DNA of 64,000 bases from Ureibacillus yapensis (GTDB taxonomy: Bacteria; Bacillota; Bacilli; Bacillales_A; Planococcaceae): the NCBI RefSeq assembly GCF_003515775.1, contig NZ_QWEI01000001.1:1-64000 (forward strand), in the 5' to 3' direction. Below are positions 42,888-54,680 of this stretch, one piece after another. The notes under the pieces were generated by a model. It did no database searches, was not told the origin of the DNA, and was given only the letters and a program-made list of their open reading frames with translations. The translations under genes were made by a program, and so were the position numbers. Positions within the stretch are counted from its first letter, which is position 1, and the number at the start of each line of letters is the position of its first letter.

Positions 42888-43562
42888 TCATAGTGGTCCG
42901 GAAATACCTTGACGACGAATCATGATAAAGTGTGCTGCGAGTAATGCGAATAATGCTGCAGGTAAGAAGAATACATGAATTGCAAAGAAACGAGTTAACG
43001 TTTGGGCACCAATTATTGTCGCATCCCCAGCAAGTAAAATTTTGATAAGTTCACCAATAAATGGAACAGAAGCGGCAATCTCGATCCCTACTTTAGTAGC
43101 GAACAGCGCTTTCATATCCCAAGGCAATAAATATCCAGTAAATCCTAGACCTAACATGACACAGAAGATTAAAACCCCTACAATCCAGTTTAACTCACGA
43201 GGTTTCTTGTATGAACCTGTGAAGAACACACGGAGCGTATGTAAGAACATCATGACGATTACCAATGAAGCTCCCCAATGGTGCATCCCTCGTACAATTT
43301 CACCGAATGCAACTTCGTTTTGTAAGTAATAAACTGATTTCCATGCATTTTCCACGTCCGGTACATAATACATTGTCAAGAACATACCCGATAAAATTTG
43401 AATTACTGTAACAAAGAATGTCAATCCGCCGAAACAGTATACAAATGCTGAAAAATGATGTGCAGGGTTAACGTGCTCTGGCACTTCGTGGTCGGCAATA
43501 TCACGCCAGATTGGAGTGATATCTAGTCGCTCATCGACCCAATCATAAATTTTATTTAGCAC
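42888..43562 (-). CDS. qcrB: Menaquinol:cytochrome c reductase cytochrome b subunit
   Basis: 224 residues, cytochrome b6-like with four membrane helices. Haem-ligand histidines are in GMHHWGASLV and in FFAIHVFFLPAALFALLAAHF, and the quinol-site region is TGYLLPWDMKALFATKVG. The start is GTG with AGGGGG upstream. It lies between qcrA (20 nt) and qcrC (46 nt). Confidence 0.96.
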   Translation of the reverse strand: MLNKIYDWVDERLDITPIWRDIADHEVPEHVNPAHHFSAFVYCFGGLTFFVTVIQILSGMFLTMYYVPDVENAWKSVYYLQNEVAFGEIVRGMHHWGASLVIVMMFLHTLRVFFTGSYKKPRELNWIVGVLIFCVMLGLGFTGYLLPWDMKALFATKVGIEIAASVPFIGELIKILLAGDATIIGAQTLTRFFAIHVFFLPAALFALLAAHFIMIRRQGISGPL

Positions 43563-43582
43563 TGATGTTTACCCCCTAACTA

Positions 43583-44086
43583 TTAAACTAAAGTGTTTGC
43601 GATTTTTTTCCCAAGCATTACAAGGCCGTCTTGTTCAGCTACTTCATACTCATCTAGCGGACCAGTTGGTGGTGTTCCTGGAATATTTTTACCAGTTTTT
43701 TCATAACGGCCGCCATGACAAGCACAGAAGAATTGATCTGGGTGAGCTGAATCACCAGCCCAGTTTACTGTACAACCTAAATGTTTACATACCGGCGAAA
43801 GTGCAATAACTTGATCTCCCTGTTTGTAAACCCATGCAGTATCAGTCACTTCAGACTTGTACCACGCATCAACTTGTTCATAAGAAAAGTCAACTCTTAC
43901 GGGTTCTTCTGTAAGATCTGCAACTTTTTGGCTAGTTTGCACAAAGTCACCCTCTGCTTTAGTTTGTAAAACCGGATCAATTGCAAAACGCACCATCGGC
44001 AATAACATGCCTGCCGCCATAAATCCACCAACACCAGTTAAAGTGTAGTTAAGAAATTGACGTCTGGAAACTCGATTGTTACTCAT
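43583..44086 (-). CDS. qcrA: Menaquinol:cytochrome c reductase Rieske iron-sulfur subunit
   Basis: 167 residues. The 2Fe-2S ligands lie in CKHLGC and CACHGG. The N-terminus has a twin-arginine-type SRRQFLNY before its membrane anchor, so Tat export is likely. It takes the first electron from menaquinol. First gene of qcrABC, with a good promoter upstream. Confidence 0.96.
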   Translation of the reverse strand: MSNNRVSRRQFLNYTLTGVGGFMAAGMLLPMVRFAIDPVLQTKAEGDFVQTSQKVADLTEEPVRVDFSYEQVDAWYKSEVTDTAWVYKQGDQVIALSPVCKHLGCTVNWAGDSAHPDQFFCACHGGRYEKTGKNIPGTPPTGPLDEYEVAEQDGLVMLGKKIANTLV

Positions 44087-44161
44087 CCTTTTCCCCCCTC
44101 TAACTAAAAGGTCAGTCCAACGGACATACTTTTACAAATAGTAAATTACTAGGACATTTCA

Positions 44162-44190
44162 ATGATATATCAATAGAAAAGATTGGTCAA
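44162..44190 (-). promoter_or_regulatory. qcrABC promoter
   Basis: Minus strand TTGACC (44185-44190), 17-nt spacer, TATCAT (44162-44167), about 75 nt upstream of qcrA. Confidence 0.65.
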
Positions 44191-44208
44191 TATTGGGTTT
44201 CCAATATT
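44189..44208. promoter_or_regulatory. Inverted repeat touching the qcr -35 box
   Basis: AATATTGG (44189-44196) and CCAATATT (44201-44208) form a perfect 8-bp inverted repeat with a 4-nt spacer. It reaches the first bases of the -35 of the qcr promoter, a typical operator position. The regulator is unknown. Confidence 0.4.
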
Positions 44209-44243
44209 TCGACAAATTTGTGAACATTTGATGAAAGAATTTG

Positions 44244-44693
44244 CTAGACTTGAAACCATTTGGAAGTGAATGTTGGTATAACCTGATTCAATTGATTTTG
44301 CAAAATTGATTGCTTCACTCCTGTATCCATTGATTCCAAAGGGATTGATGGCAGCCAGATGACATCCAGCTGTTCCTGGAAACTTGTCCAATAATGGTCG
44401 CATGTAATAAAAAACACATGTTTGAAGCCCGCATCTTCCATTTCTTTCTTCAACAATTCCACAGACACGCCATTTCTGGTTTGCTCCGTATAAGAAAAGG
44501 GAGGAACAAGCATCAATCTACCTTTAAATTGCTGTTCTATAAATGCAGTGAGAGACATCAAGAATTCTGCCGCTGAACTGCTTTGTTTTATTTTTGCTTC
44601 TTTAAAATCAAGTGAAAGCAGCGGAACCAGCGCAGTATCGATAAAATCCTTCTGCTGCTGAAATTGTTGTACATCGTTAACATTAAAAAACAT
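44244..44693 (-). CDS. ypiF: YpiF family protein (DUF2487)
   Basis: 149 residues, soluble. Recognised as YpiF by the N-terminal FFNVNDVQQF and the core RLMLVPPFSYTEQ followed by FITCDHYW. Function unknown, although the gene is consistently found next to qcrA. The ATG at 44693 follows GGAGGAG; the frame could extend to an ATG at 44708 inside that signal, which is rejected. Confidence 0.85.
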   Translation of the reverse strand: MFFNVNDVQQFQQQKDFIDTALVPLLSLDFKEAKIKQSSSAAEFLMSLTAFIEQQFKGRLMLVPPFSYTEQTRNGVSVELLKKEMEDAGFKHVFFITCDHYWTSFQEQLDVIWLPSIPLESMDTGVKQSILQNQLNQVIPTFTSKWFQV

Positions 44694-44804
44694 AAAACTC
44701 TCCTCCATTGTTGTTGTTCGCTATTCTATTTCCTTCCAAAAAATCAACAGTACTATTTTATTACTTAATAAACTTTAAAGATATAGGAATATTCTTATTT
44801 TAAT

Positions 44805-44846
44805 AGAAAAAAGTCTCCTTCAGCACACTTGGGCTGAAAGAGACTT
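44805..44846 (-). terminator. Terminator of ypiAB
   Basis: AAGTCTCCTTCAGC (44811-44824) pairs with GCTGAAAGAGACTT (44833-44846), one mismatch, followed on the minus strand by TTTTTCTATT. Confidence 0.85.
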
Positions 44847-44931
44847 GAAAACTTTTGTCATATATAATCAACTGCGCCATGGCTTAATTATACCTGTTGC
44901 AACGCTTTCACCATTTTAACTCTGAATGAAG

Positions 44932-45489
44932 TTAAACGTTTTTGGTTGTTTGTTGTAATGTTTGAAGCAAGTTGGATAGCGAATAAAATCTTTCCTTATC
45001 CCCTTTATCTAACGCATCGTCAATTTCTTTTAATAATTTTTCCTCCTGGAATGCCAAGAGACTATTGTTCAGCATTTCTTCAGCGATTAAACGGTCCTTT
45101 TCACTAATATGAAGATATTTTGGCATGAATGGATTTTCCTCGAGTACGGCCAAATATTGCTGGCTGGGGGGGACATTCGGGAAATTCAATTGAATATACA
45201 TACTTTCATTTGGATGCAGACGCAAATCGTGAAAAGACTTCTCTGCGTCGCTTGTCATGATGTTGCCTTTGTAAAAACGAAATGGAACTCCGGTTGAATC
45301 AACCGATGACATAACAATTGCTCGTGGGCAATAATGTGCTTCTTCTACAAAATGAATATTTTCAAGTAAACTATCATTGCTCAACAAATAATTTAAAATC
45401 CATACACATTCTCTTCTTTTCAATTGGTAATTTTTGAGAAACCAACGGACAAAAGTTTTTTTATCTAATATCGGAATGGAAGAAGTCAT
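44932..45489 (-). CDS. ypiB: YpiB, UPF0302 family with IDEAL motif
   Basis: 185 residues. The UPF0302 core ([25 protein letters not shown]..., [10 protein letters not shown]) is followed by a C-terminal IDEAL-type segment ([24 protein letters not shown]). The ATG at 45489 follows AAAAGGAGG. Molecular function is not established from sequence. It forms a pair with the TPR gene ypiA, whose stop lies 17 nt upstream. Confidence 0.85.
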   Translation of the reverse strand: MTSSIPILDKKTFVRWFLKNYQLKRRECVWILNYLLSNDSLLENIHFVEEAHYCPRAIVMSSVDSTGVPFRFYKGNIMTSDAEKSFHDLRLHPNESMYIQLNFPNVPPSQQYLAVLEENPFMPKYLHISEKDRLIAEEMLNNSLLAFQEEKLLKEIDDALDKGDKERFYSLSNLLQTLQQTTKNV

Positions 45490-45505
45490 TTTGCTATCCC
45501 TCCTT

Positions 45506-46762
45506 TTATTCAAGAGTATAAAGAAGATCTAACCATTGCTGCTCTGTAGGCTCTAAAGCAATTAACCGCTGAACAATTTCCCGCGCTTCTTCTCTTTTTC
45601 CTTCCTCTATCAAGAAATAACAATATTTCCCCAAAAACGACGGTTCGTCTTTAAAATCATTATATGCAGATTTGTAAATTTCGTATGCGCGTTCATATTG
45701 TTCTTCTTTCGCATAAGCGTCCGCAACAAGTGGATTTAGGGAACTCCAGTTAAAATCATTGCGTATTAATTCTTCGTACAATTCAATGATTTCTTCATAT
45801 CGCTCTTCATTTGCAAAAATCGACATAAGCACCAAAATCGCTTCCATATATTCCGGATCAAGTGCAATGGCTTGCTGCAAATAGCGAACAGCATCAACCG
45901 GGAGATTATTTTTCAGGGCAATTTTCCCCGCAAACAAGTAAAATGATTTTTCGTATTCATCGCGTTGGATGCCTTCTTCGATTGTTTTCAGTGCCCTTTT
46001 ATTATCCTCCATCATGGCATAACTTTCTGCCAATAATAAATATCCGCTGAAATAATCAGGATCCAGCTCCTTTAAATCTTCCAATTGTTTTGTTGCTAAT
46101 TCGTATTGTTCGGACTGGAAGGCAGCATAAGCAGAACCAAATAATAAATCAGGGGTAACCGTTTCTTCCAATGCTTCCATATAATAATGCAATGCGGTTT
46201 CGTATCCGCCCCCTGCACGATAGACTTCCGCCAGTCTGGAAGCTAGCAAGACTCCTGCTATTTCCTTTTCTTTTGCATGGAGTTCTTCATAGATTCGGAC
46301 AGCTTCCGTAAAACGGCCTGTTTCAAATAATAATTCAGCTTTTGCAAATTGCAGCAATGGTTCGTTCGGCAATAAATCCAGTGCTTCATTAATACGTAAT
46401 TCCGCTACTTCATATAACCCCTGCATTTGATAATAATCCGCCAGCACTAATAAACTTTGTGGGTATTCAGGGGCATCCCTATCAATTTCCATTAATAATC
46501 CAAGAGCTTCATCTTCCTCCCCGAGTTCAATTAAAACAGATGCCCGATCAATGGCAATTTGGGCCTCTTCCGGATATAAGAAATGCAAATGTTCGAAAAC
46601 ACGAGCCGCTTCATTCAAATACCCATATTGCATCAATAAATCAGCCATTTCATATTGAACTTCCGGCTGTTCATTCAACAAAAAACTTTCCAGTAATTCA
46701 TCGATTCTTTGTAAATCGCCATCTTGTATTGCTTGTATCATTTCATTCGCTGCGTTTGTCAA
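45506..46762 (-). CDS. ypiA: TPR-repeat protein YpiA
   Basis: 418 residues built almost wholly of about 11-12 tetratricopeptide repeats (for example [20 protein letters not shown] and [20 protein letters not shown]). There is no signal or membrane segment, so it is a cytoplasmic protein-interaction scaffold. The start is TTG with AAAGGTG upstream. It precedes ypiB; partners are unknown. Confidence 0.88.
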   Translation of the reverse strand: MTNAANEMIQAIQDGDLQRIDELLESFLLNEQPEVQYEMADLLMQYGYLNEAARVFEHLHFLYPEEAQIAIDRASVLIELGEEDEALGLLMEIDRDAPEYPQSLLVLADYYQMQGLYEVAELRINEALDLLPNEPLLQFAKAELLFETGRFTEAVRIYEELHAKEKEIAGVLLASRLAEVYRAGGGYETALHYYMEALEETVTPDLLFGSAYAAFQSEQYELATKQLEDLKELDPDYFSGYLLLAESYAMMEDNKRALKTIEEGIQRDEYEKSFYLFAGKIALKNNLPVDAVRYLQQAIALDPEYMEAILVLMSIFANEERYEEIIELYEELIRNDFNWSSLNPLVADAYAKEEQYERAYEIYKSAYNDFKDEPSFLGKYCYFLIEEGKREEAREIVQRLIALEPTEQQWLDLLYTLE

Positions 46763-46825
46763 ATTTATTCACCTTTTTTTATATGTAGTTTATACTATGC
46801 TACTTCACTTATTTATTAGAAACAA

Positions 46826-46866
46826 GAAAAAGGACCTGCCCCTTTCCAAAAAAAGGGCAGTCCTTT
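46826..46866 (-). terminator. Terminator of the aro block (after aroA)
   Basis: AAAAGGACCTGCCC (ends 46842) pairs with GGGCAGTCCTTTT (46854-46866) with one bulge. The minus strand continues with TTTTTCTTG. Confidence 0.85.
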
Positions 46867-46885
46867 TCAATTGTACCTTAATGGC

Positions 46886-48184
46886 TTAAGAATTTTTCAA
46901 AAGTTCTTCTACATGCTCAAAAAATGTTGGATAAGATACGGAAATGCAGTCTGCATCATCGATTTCAATTGGCGAAGAAGCAATCAATGCTGCCACCGCC
47001 GCCATCATGCCAATGCGGTGGTCGCCGTATGACTGTAAATTTCCGCCGTGAAGTCTTGACGGTCCGTGAATAATCATACCATCATCTGTTGCTTCAATAT
47101 TGGCCCCAAGTTTTTGGAGCTCATTTACTACAGCGGTAATGCGATCTGTTTCTTTTACTTTTAACTCTTCAGCATTGCGAATAACCGTTGTTCCATCCGC
47201 TTGTGTTGCCAATAATGCAATAACCGGGATTTCGTCAATTAACCGCGGAATAATATCGCCTTCAATTGTTGCTGCCTTCAAATCGGACGTTCGAATATTA
47301 ATCGTTGCCGTCGGTTCAGCGGCATTTTCGTCTTCAATGACGACCGATAAATTCGCCCCCATCTTCTCAAGCACCTCGATAATGCCGGAACGAGTGGGAT
47401 TAACGCCTACATTTTTCATGGTGATGTCGCTATTCGGAACAATGGCGCCTGCAACCAGGAAAAAGGCAGCGGATGAGATATCGCCCGGAACATTTACATG
47501 AGTTGCTTGAAGCTGCTGTCCACCTTCGAATGATATAACGCCACCTTCAACATCAATTGTTGCGCCAAATTGCTTTAACATCCGTTCTGTATGATCGCGG
47601 GAAACTTCCTTTTCCCTAATGACCGTTGTACCTTCTGCACGAAGTCCAGCTAGCAAGATTGCTGACTTAACTTGGGCACTCGCCACTGGCATCGTATAGT
47701 CGATTGCTTGAAGCTTTGACCCTTGAATTGCCAATGGCGTATACTGGCCATTTTCTCTGCCGGCTATTTTTGCTCCCATTAAACGAAGCGGATCTGCAAC
47801 ACGACGCATTGGGCGTTTTCCAATTGAAGCATCGCCCGTCAAAATGGTATGTAAGGTAGTCCCTGATAAAATGCCAAGCATAAGTCTTGTCGTTGTTCCT
47901 GAATTTCCAGTATATAAAATCTCTTTTGGCTCTACCCATTCGTCGATTCCTTTACTTTCAATCGTTACATTCGTGCCTTCTACTTTAATTTCTACACCAA
48001 GCTTGCGGAAACAGTCAATCGTACTTAAACAATCTTCGCCCAGCAAAAAGCCTTCCACTGTCGTTTTCCCTTGAGCAATGGCTCCAAACATAACAGAACG
48101 ATGAGAAATGGATTTGTCCCCAGGAACTAAAATGGTTCCATTCAGACTTGTATTCTTGTAATCTAATTTTTTTGCCGAAGACAT
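46886..48184 (-). CDS. aroA: 5-enolpyruvylshikimate-3-phosphate synthase
   Basis: 432 residues. [30 protein letters not shown] and the C-terminal [11 protein letters not shown] are EPSP synthase motifs. It joins shikimate 3-phosphate and PEP. The ATG at 48184 has GAAGGGAG upstream; the frame extends 24 codons further but without a ribosome binding site. Last gene of the block, named aroE in older B. subtilis papers. Confidence 0.96.
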   Translation of the reverse strand: MSSAKKLDYKNTSLNGTILVPGDKSISHRSVMFGAIAQGKTTVEGFLLGEDCLSTIDCFRKLGVEIKVEGTNVTIESKGIDEWVEPKEILYTGNSGTTTRLMLGILSGTTLHTILTGDASIGKRPMRRVADPLRLMGAKIAGRENGQYTPLAIQGSKLQAIDYTMPVASAQVKSAILLAGLRAEGTTVIREKEVSRDHTERMLKQFGATIDVEGGVISFEGGQQLQATHVNVPGDISSAAFFLVAGAIVPNSDITMKNVGVNPTRSGIIEVLEKMGANLSVVIEDENAAEPTATINIRTSDLKAATIEGDIIPRLIDEIPVIALLATQADGTTVIRNAEELKVKETDRITAVVNELQKLGANIEATDDGMIIHGPSRLHGGNLQSYGDHRIGMMAAVAALIASSPIEIDDADCISVSYPTFFEHVEELLKNS

Positions 48185-48213
48185 GTTAATGCTCCCTTCA
48201 AAGCTATTGTCCA

Positions 48214-49311
48214 TTACGACTGGTACATTTCGAAAATTGTTCGCTTGCTTAAGCACTTTTCAGCCTTGTGGCGGTCTTTTGCATTTTGGAAACTAATAAC
48301 CAAAATACCGAAGACGTCTTCTCGCGCTTCAACTACCCGTAAATTCGTAATGCTGATTCGTTCTTCTGCCAAATATCCCGTCACTTCCGAGATGACCCCC
48401 GGATAGTCCGGAATATCCACATACAAATCGTAAGTTGTATAAAATGCTCCCGTATTGACAGGCAGTTTGTCCCTCACTTCTTTGGCGGAGGCAAAATAAT
48501 GTTCGATGGATTGTTCATTATTGCTGAGAATCAATGTTTTCACCCGATCCATTTCCTCTTGCCAAGCATTCAACTGCCGCAAAAGTTCTTCACGATTTTG
48601 AAGGACGATATCCTTCCACATGAGCGGGTTGGAAGAGGCAATCCGCGTTACATCACGAAATCCGCCTGCTGCAAGCATGCTCGTCAGCGGATATTCCTGC
48701 TGCTCATGATTCAATTGGTGAACGAGTGAAGCTGCCACAATATGAGGGAAATGACTTACTACCGCTGTCATATGATCGTGTTCATGAGCATCCAATTTTA
48801 CGATTCTTGCTAAAGTGAATTTTAATAAATCTTCAAGTTTTTCAATAGCAGCTCCATCTTCATTATTTAACGGTGTCAAGATATAATAAGCATTTTCAAA
48901 GAGATGCGCTTTCGCAGCTTGAACACCGCTTTTATGCGAACCTGCCATCGGGTGGCCGCCGATAAAGGTAATGCCTTGGGAACGCAAATCCGCAGCCTTT
49001 TCCATAATCATCCCTTTAGTACTTCCTGTATCCGTCACAATGACGCCTTTTTTTAAAGGCCAACTTTTCAACTTTTCCATCCAGTCAAGCGTTGCATTAA
49101 CAGGAGTCCCGAAAATGATAATATCCGCGCTCTTGGCAGCTTCTTCTATATCCTCCACCACTTCATGAACAATGTTTAGCTGAGAGGCTTGTTCTCTTGT
49201 TTTATCGTAAACATCGTACCCAAACATTTTGGTGTTGGGTGCTTTTTGGCAGGAAAGGGCAATGGAGCCCCCGATTAATCCCAGCCCAATGACTAGAACA
49301 TTGCGTGTCAT
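48214..49311 (-). CDS. tyrA: Prephenate dehydrogenase with ACT domain
   Basis: 365 residues. Rossmann motif [34 protein letters not shown] and the catalytic [14 protein letters not shown] are present. A C-terminal ACT domain ([21 protein letters not shown], from ~290) implies tyrosine feedback. It makes 4-hydroxyphenylpyruvate. Start overlaps hisC by 4 nt (ATGA). Confidence 0.96.
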   Translation of the reverse strand: MTRNVLVIGLGLIGGSIALSCQKAPNTKMFGYDVYDKTREQASQLNIVHEVVEDIEEAAKSADIIIFGTPVNATLDWMEKLKSWPLKKGVIVTDTGSTKGMIMEKAADLRSQGITFIGGHPMAGSHKSGVQAAKAHLFENAYYILTPLNNEDGAAIEKLEDLLKFTLARIVKLDAHEHDHMTAVVSHFPHIVAASLVHQLNHEQQEYPLTSMLAAGGFRDVTRIASSNPLMWKDIVLQNREELLRQLNAWQEEMDRVKTLILSNNEQSIEHYFASAKEVRDKLPVNTGAFYTTYDLYVDIPDYPGVISEVTGYLAEERISITNLRVVEAREDVFGILVISFQNAKDRHKAEKCLSKRTIFEMYQS

Positions 49312-50408
49312 GCAAAGACCCCTTGCTCAATCAAAACTTCTTCCAGCAAAGATAAAAATTTATCGTTTTGCTCTTCTGTCCCGATTGTAACACGAATATA
49401 GCCAGGCGAACTGAGTGCATTTCCGCTTCGAATGATAAATCCGCGCTTCATCATTTCCGTAAAGACAACATCGCTATCCGCTTTCACTTCGAATAATACA
49501 AAATTCGTTTGCGAAGGATAAATGTTCAACCCATGCTTTTCACAAAACGCCGAATATTGCTTTTTGCCTTCTTCATTCTTCGTTTTGCATTCTTCAATAA
49601 AAGCCTGATCTTGCAAGGCAATGATGGCAACTTTATGACTTAAAACGGTATTGTTGAACGGTGCGCGCACAGGATCCAGCTTAGCAATGATTCCCTCATT
49701 ACCAATAGCATACCCTACACGGAAAGAAGCCAGCCCGTATGCTTTCGAGAACGTACGCATAATAAGGACGTTAGGATATTCATTTACATAATGAAGAGTA
49801 TCTTTATATTCTGGAGAATTCACATATTCAAAATAAGCTTCATCCAACACGATTAATACATCAGAAGGCACTTTTTCGATAAAGTTTTGCAGTTCCTCAT
49901 CATTGACGATTGTTCCTGTAGGATTATTTGGATTACATACCCAAACGATCGATGTCTTTTCATCAATTGCTGCCAACATTGCATCTAAATCGTGTTTACC
50001 ATCTTTTAAAGGAACTTGTCGGACTTCCGCTCCTTCAATTTCCGCATTATGTTGATATTGGGAGAAGGACGGAGTTGCCATTACCGTGTTGACACCCGGG
50101 TAAAGCAAGGCACGTGTGACAATGGCAATCAAATCATCGGAACCATTCCCGAATAATAATTGTTTTTCAGCAACATTTAAATGGTTCGCCACTGCTGTGC
50201 GTAAATTTTGGGCGTAACCATCCGGATAAATGGCATGATTTGTGTCATCGCCATTTAGAAATGCTTTTACTTTTGGAGAGAAACCATAGGGATTTTCATT
50301 GGATGCCAGTTTTACGACTTCTTCCAATCCAAATTCTTTTTTTACTTCTTCCATCGGTTTTCCCGGTTGATATGCCTTCATCCCGAAAATTTGTTGTTTC
50401 CATTTCAT
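49308..50408 (-). CDS. hisC: Histidinol-phosphate / aromatic aminotransferase
   Basis: 366 residues, PLP fold type I. LASNENPYGFSP, NPNNPTGTIV and the PLP lysine in TFSKAYGLASFRVGYAIG are present. In Bacillales this enzyme serves both histidine synthesis and the last step of Phe/Tyr synthesis, which explains its place before tyrA. In B. subtilis the trp genes lie between aroH and hisC; here only 70 nt separate them. Confidence 0.95.
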   Translation of the reverse strand: MKWKQQIFGMKAYQPGKPMEEVKKEFGLEEVVKLASNENPYGFSPKVKAFLNGDDTNHAIYPDGYAQNLRTAVANHLNVAEKQLLFGNGSDDLIAIVTRALLYPGVNTVMATPSFSQYQHNAEIEGAEVRQVPLKDGKHDLDAMLAAIDEKTSIVWVCNPNNPTGTIVNDEELQNFIEKVPSDVLIVLDEAYFEYVNSPEYKDTLHYVNEYPNVLIMRTFSKAYGLASFRVGYAIGNEGIIAKLDPVRAPFNNTVLSHKVAIIALQDQAFIEECKTKNEEGKKQYSAFCEKHGLNIYPSQTNFVLFEVKADSDVVFTEMMKRGFIIRSGNALSSPGYIRVTIGTEEQNDKFLSLLEEVLIEQGVFA

Positions 50409-50478
50409 GTTTGCTCTCTCCTTACTTATTCGTTTCTTCTAATCCATTGACTCTAACGCATTTGCCTTCAAGGCTAAT

Positions 50479-50868
50479 TTATTCGGCCATGAGTTGAGAC
50501 CCGCTCAATGTAGCCAAGTCCGGACGCAGTCTTACTGCTTCGTTAAGGTAGACATGGCGAATTTCTTTCTGGCTTAAAGATGTATTCACATGCATCAAGA
50601 CACGGATGCATAGCGGCAATGCATTTGGCACACTCATCTCATGGGTGCACATGGTAGGGACAAATTGCCATCCTTCAATCGAGCGGACGGCTTTGGCGGG
50701 AAATCCCGATGTGAGATCAGTAGTCGTTGATATTAACACGGAGATAATATCTTCGGGCTCAAGATTATTCAGTTTTACAATCTCCTTCACCAAAATTTCC
50801 GTTTCCTTAAAGATTTGGTGTTCTTCATCCGCCATAACCGTTGTGGCTCCTCTAACTCCTCTAATCAT
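50479..50868 (-). CDS. aroH: Chorismate mutase, AroH class
   Basis: 129 residues, the trimeric AroH-type fold. It begins MIRGVRGATTV, with Arg7 and later CTHEMSVPNALPLCIRVLMH as active-site segments. It converts chorismate to prephenate. Start overlaps the aroB stop by 4 nt. Confidence 0.96.
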   Translation of the reverse strand: MIRGVRGATTVMADEEHQIFKETEILVKEIVKLNNLEPEDIISVLISTTTDLTSGFPAKAVRSIEGWQFVPTMCTHEMSVPNALPLCIRVLMHVNTSLSQKEIRHVYLNEAVRLRPDLATLSGSQLMAE

Positions 50869-51956
50869 GACAATACCTCCGTTAGTAGAGCACGATATTC
50901 TTTATCTGCTTCTCTACATTCTGATAGTTCGATTGGTTGAATGAACGGCTCACCAATCGTTTGAAGCAATACAAATTTCAATTCACCGTAATCCGCCTTT
51001 TTATCTTTCACCAAATATTGGGCGAGTGTCTCAAACGGGTAATTGAAAACGGCATCCAAAGGATAGCCATTGCTTGAAGCAAAACGCAAAAATGCAGTTG
51101 TCGTTTCACGAGTGATCTTTCCGTATCTTTCACTGAGCAGCAGCGCATAGACCATGCCGATTACTACTGCTTCTCCGTGTGCCAATCCTCCATAACCCGC
51201 TGCTGCTTCTATGGCATGCCCGTATGTATGGCCGAAATTCAAATATTTGCGAACGGATTGCTCTGTCTCATCTTCTGCAACAATTTTCGCTTTTACTTCA
51301 ATTCCGGATTTCAAATGGTTGGCAAGCTGTTCGCTTGGAATGTTTGTAATCGAAGGTAGGGATAAGAGTTGTTCATACCATGCATTGTCAGAAATCATGG
51401 CATGTTTTACTACTTCCGCCATCCCCGAGCGAATTTCCTTTTCACTTAGGGAATTAAGAAATTCAATATCATAAATTACCGCTTCTGGTTGATAAAAAGC
51501 ACCGATTAAATTTTTTCCTTCAGGGTGGTTGATTGCTGTCTTGCCGCCAACTGCAGAATCATGCGCCAAAATCGTTGTTGGCAGTTGAACGAACGGAATC
51601 CCGCGCATATAAGTAGCTGCCACAAAACCGGTCACATCACCCACTGCCCCGCCCCCAAATGCAAAGAGAATCGATTTGCGGGTGCATTGATGTTCAATTA
51701 GAAAGGAATGTGCTTGTTTGAAGTTCTCGAAGCTTTTACACTCTTCTCCAGGAGGCATGACGAACACATCAAAAGCATAAGGGAAATTCGCCTGGAAATA
51801 GTCCCCTTTCGCTTCCCAAACGTTTTTATCCGTAAAAACAACCATCTTATCTACTTTCGGCAAGTTATTGCATAGCGTTTCAACAGCATCTTTTAAAACA
51901 TGATTCCCAATCACCACTTCATAGTGATGGGATGCCGTGTTCACCGGAATTCTCAT
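50865..51956 (-). CDS. aroB: 3-dehydroquinate synthase
   Basis: 363 residues. GGGAVGDVTGFVAATYMRG (NAD-binding), TTILAHDSAVGGKTAINH and NFGHTYGHAIEA (metal-binding histidines) are seen. It closes DAHP to dehydroquinate, the second shikimate step. It is 2 nt from aroC and overlaps aroH. Confidence 0.96.
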   Translation of the reverse strand: MRIPVNTASHHYEVVIGNHVLKDAVETLCNNLPKVDKMVVFTDKNVWEAKGDYFQANFPYAFDVFVMPPGEECKSFENFKQAHSFLIEHQCTRKSILFAFGGGAVGDVTGFVAATYMRGIPFVQLPTTILAHDSAVGGKTAINHPEGKNLIGAFYQPEAVIYDIEFLNSLSEKEIRSGMAEVVKHAMISDNAWYEQLLSLPSITNIPSEQLANHLKSGIEVKAKIVAEDETEQSVRKYLNFGHTYGHAIEAAAGYGGLAHGEAVVIGMVYALLLSERYGKITRETTTAFLRFASSNGYPLDAVFNYPFETLAQYLVKDKKADYGELKFVLLQTIGEPFIQPIELSECREADKEYRALLTEVLS

Positions 51957-51958
51957 AC

Positions 51959-53140
51959 TTAAAACTCCTTTGAGTATTTTCGCATTGCATCAATTTGCTC
52001 TTTTAACTGCGGCAACTGATCACTATGGAATTGGTCCACTAAAATACTCGCAATTTCCCATGCGATAACATTTTCTGCAACAATGGATGCAGCTGGTACA
52101 GCACAGCTATCCGATCGCTCTACACTTGCCTTGAATGGTTCTTTCGTTTCAATATCAATACTTTGCAATGGTTTATATAAGGTAGGTATTGGCTTCATTA
52201 CACCACGCACCACGATTGGCATACCTGTCGACATGCCGCCTTCAAGACCACCTAAACGATTTGTTGCCCGGCGATAGCCATTTTCTTCATCCCATGTGAT
52301 TTCATCGTGCACCTCAGAGCCTTTTCGGCGGGCCATTTCAAAGCCGATGCCAAATTCAACGCCCTTGAAAGCATTAATCGATAACATGGCTTGCGCAAGT
52401 CTTCCGTCCAGTTTGCGATCGTAATGTACATAAGAACCGATCCCTGCAGGAAGGCCTTCCACAATCACTTCCACGACTCCACCAATTGAGTCTCCGGCTT
52501 TTTTTGTGTCGTCTATCATTTGAACCATTCTCTGAGACGCTTCCGGGTCCACGCAGTAACAAGGGTCCTGTTCTACAATGTGGCGGATTTCGTCTGCCGA
52601 TTTTCCTTCAACCTTGGTTGTATCGGCCTTAATGCCCGCAATTTCCGTTACATGGGAAACAATCGAAACACCCAATTCGTTTAATAAAGCTTTCGCTACG
52701 GAACCGACAGCAACTCGAACAGTTGTTTCACGGGCACTTGATCGTTCTAGGACATTGCGCAAATCTCGATGTCCGTATTTAATTCCCCCGACTAAATCTG
52801 CATGACCCGGGCGCGGACGGGAAATTTGGCGTTTTATTTCATCCGGATTTACATCTTCCGGTAATGGGTCAGCCCCCATTATTTTTGTCCAATGTTTCCA
52901 GTCGTCGTTTTTAACAACCAATGCCACTGGCGAACCCAATGTTTTCCCATGGCGCACACCGCCCATAATTTCAACAGTGTCTGTTTCAATTTGCATTCTT
53001 CTTCCGCGGCCATGTCCGCCTTGTCGTCTTTTTAAATCATAATTTATTTGATCGGAAGTTAATGGCAAAAGGGATGGAAGCCCTTCGATAATAGTAGTTA
53101 ATTGAGGTCCGTGAGACTCTCCTGCAGTAAGGTAACGCAT
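51959..53140 (-). CDS. aroC: Chorismate synthase
   Basis: 393 residues. [14 protein letters not shown] at the N-terminus, [44 protein letters not shown] and the C-terminal [10 protein letters not shown] are family signatures. It uses reduced FMN to make chorismate. First gene of aroC-aroB-aroH-hisC-tyrA-aroA; called aroF in older B. subtilis literature. Confidence 0.96.
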   Translation of the reverse strand: MRYLTAGESHGPQLTTIIEGLPSLLPLTSDQINYDLKRRQGGHGRGRRMQIETDTVEIMGGVRHGKTLGSPVALVVKNDDWKHWTKIMGADPLPEDVNPDEIKRQISRPRPGHADLVGGIKYGHRDLRNVLERSSARETTVRVAVGSVAKALLNELGVSIVSHVTEIAGIKADTTKVEGKSADEIRHIVEQDPCYCVDPEASQRMVQMIDDTKKAGDSIGGVVEVIVEGLPAGIGSYVHYDRKLDGRLAQAMLSINAFKGVEFGIGFEMARRKGSEVHDEITWDEENGYRRATNRLGGLEGGMSTGMPIVVRGVMKPIPTLYKPLQSIDIETKEPFKASVERSDSCAVPAASIVAENVIAWEIASILVDQFHSDQLPQLKEQIDAMRKYSKEF

Positions 53141-53182
53141 AAAACACTTTCTCCCTTCAACTCGCTAAAGTATGTATTTCTT

Positions 53183-53211
53183 AATATAACATAATCTCAT
53201 CCAAAAAACAG
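53183..53211 (-). promoter_or_regulatory. Possible promoter of the aro operon
   Basis: Minus strand extended -10 TGTTATATT (TATATT at 53183-53188), about 40 nt before aroC. The -35 (CTGTTT) is poor. Confidence 0.4.
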
Positions 53212-53328
53212 TGCTATTTTGCAGTTTACCAATATAGTACCGAATATTCAGAAATTCTATTATATATGATTTCTTGGAAAATTCCCTTATGATGTTCAAT
53301 CTTCCTTGAAAAAATGTATATTTTCAAG

Positions 53329-53362
53329 TAAAAAACGCTTTCCGTTCTAATTACGAAAAGCG
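53329..53362 (-). terminator. Terminator of cheR
   Basis: CGCTTTCCG (53336-53344) pairs with CGAAAAGCG (53354-53362), followed on the minus strand by TTTTTTACTTG. Confidence 0.8.
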
Positions 53363-53409
53363 CCATTCGTGTGGAAGCTGCTCTTTTGAAAAGTGATAAG
53401 ATCTGTTTT

Positions 53410-54554
<1,145 letters not shown>

Positions 54555-54614
54555 TGCTTCTACACTCCCAGAAATAGATTTATCGTGACATATTTGTATT
54601 ATATTTCCATTTAA

Positions 54615-54657
54615 TTTTAAAAAAAGTAACTACTGCGAGTTGTGCAATAGTTACTTT
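54615..54657 (-). terminator. Terminator of ndk
   Basis: AAGTAACTA (54624-54632) pairs with TAGTTACTT (54648-54656), followed on the minus strand by TTTTTAAAATT. Confidence 0.8.
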
Positions 54658-54680
54658 ATGTCTTATTCAATTCTTAAGAA

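Noticed and set aside
50409-50478. TRAP-binding site in the aroH-hisC gap
   Set aside because: Several TAG/AAG/GAG triplets occur but without the regular 2-3 nt spacing over about eleven repeats.
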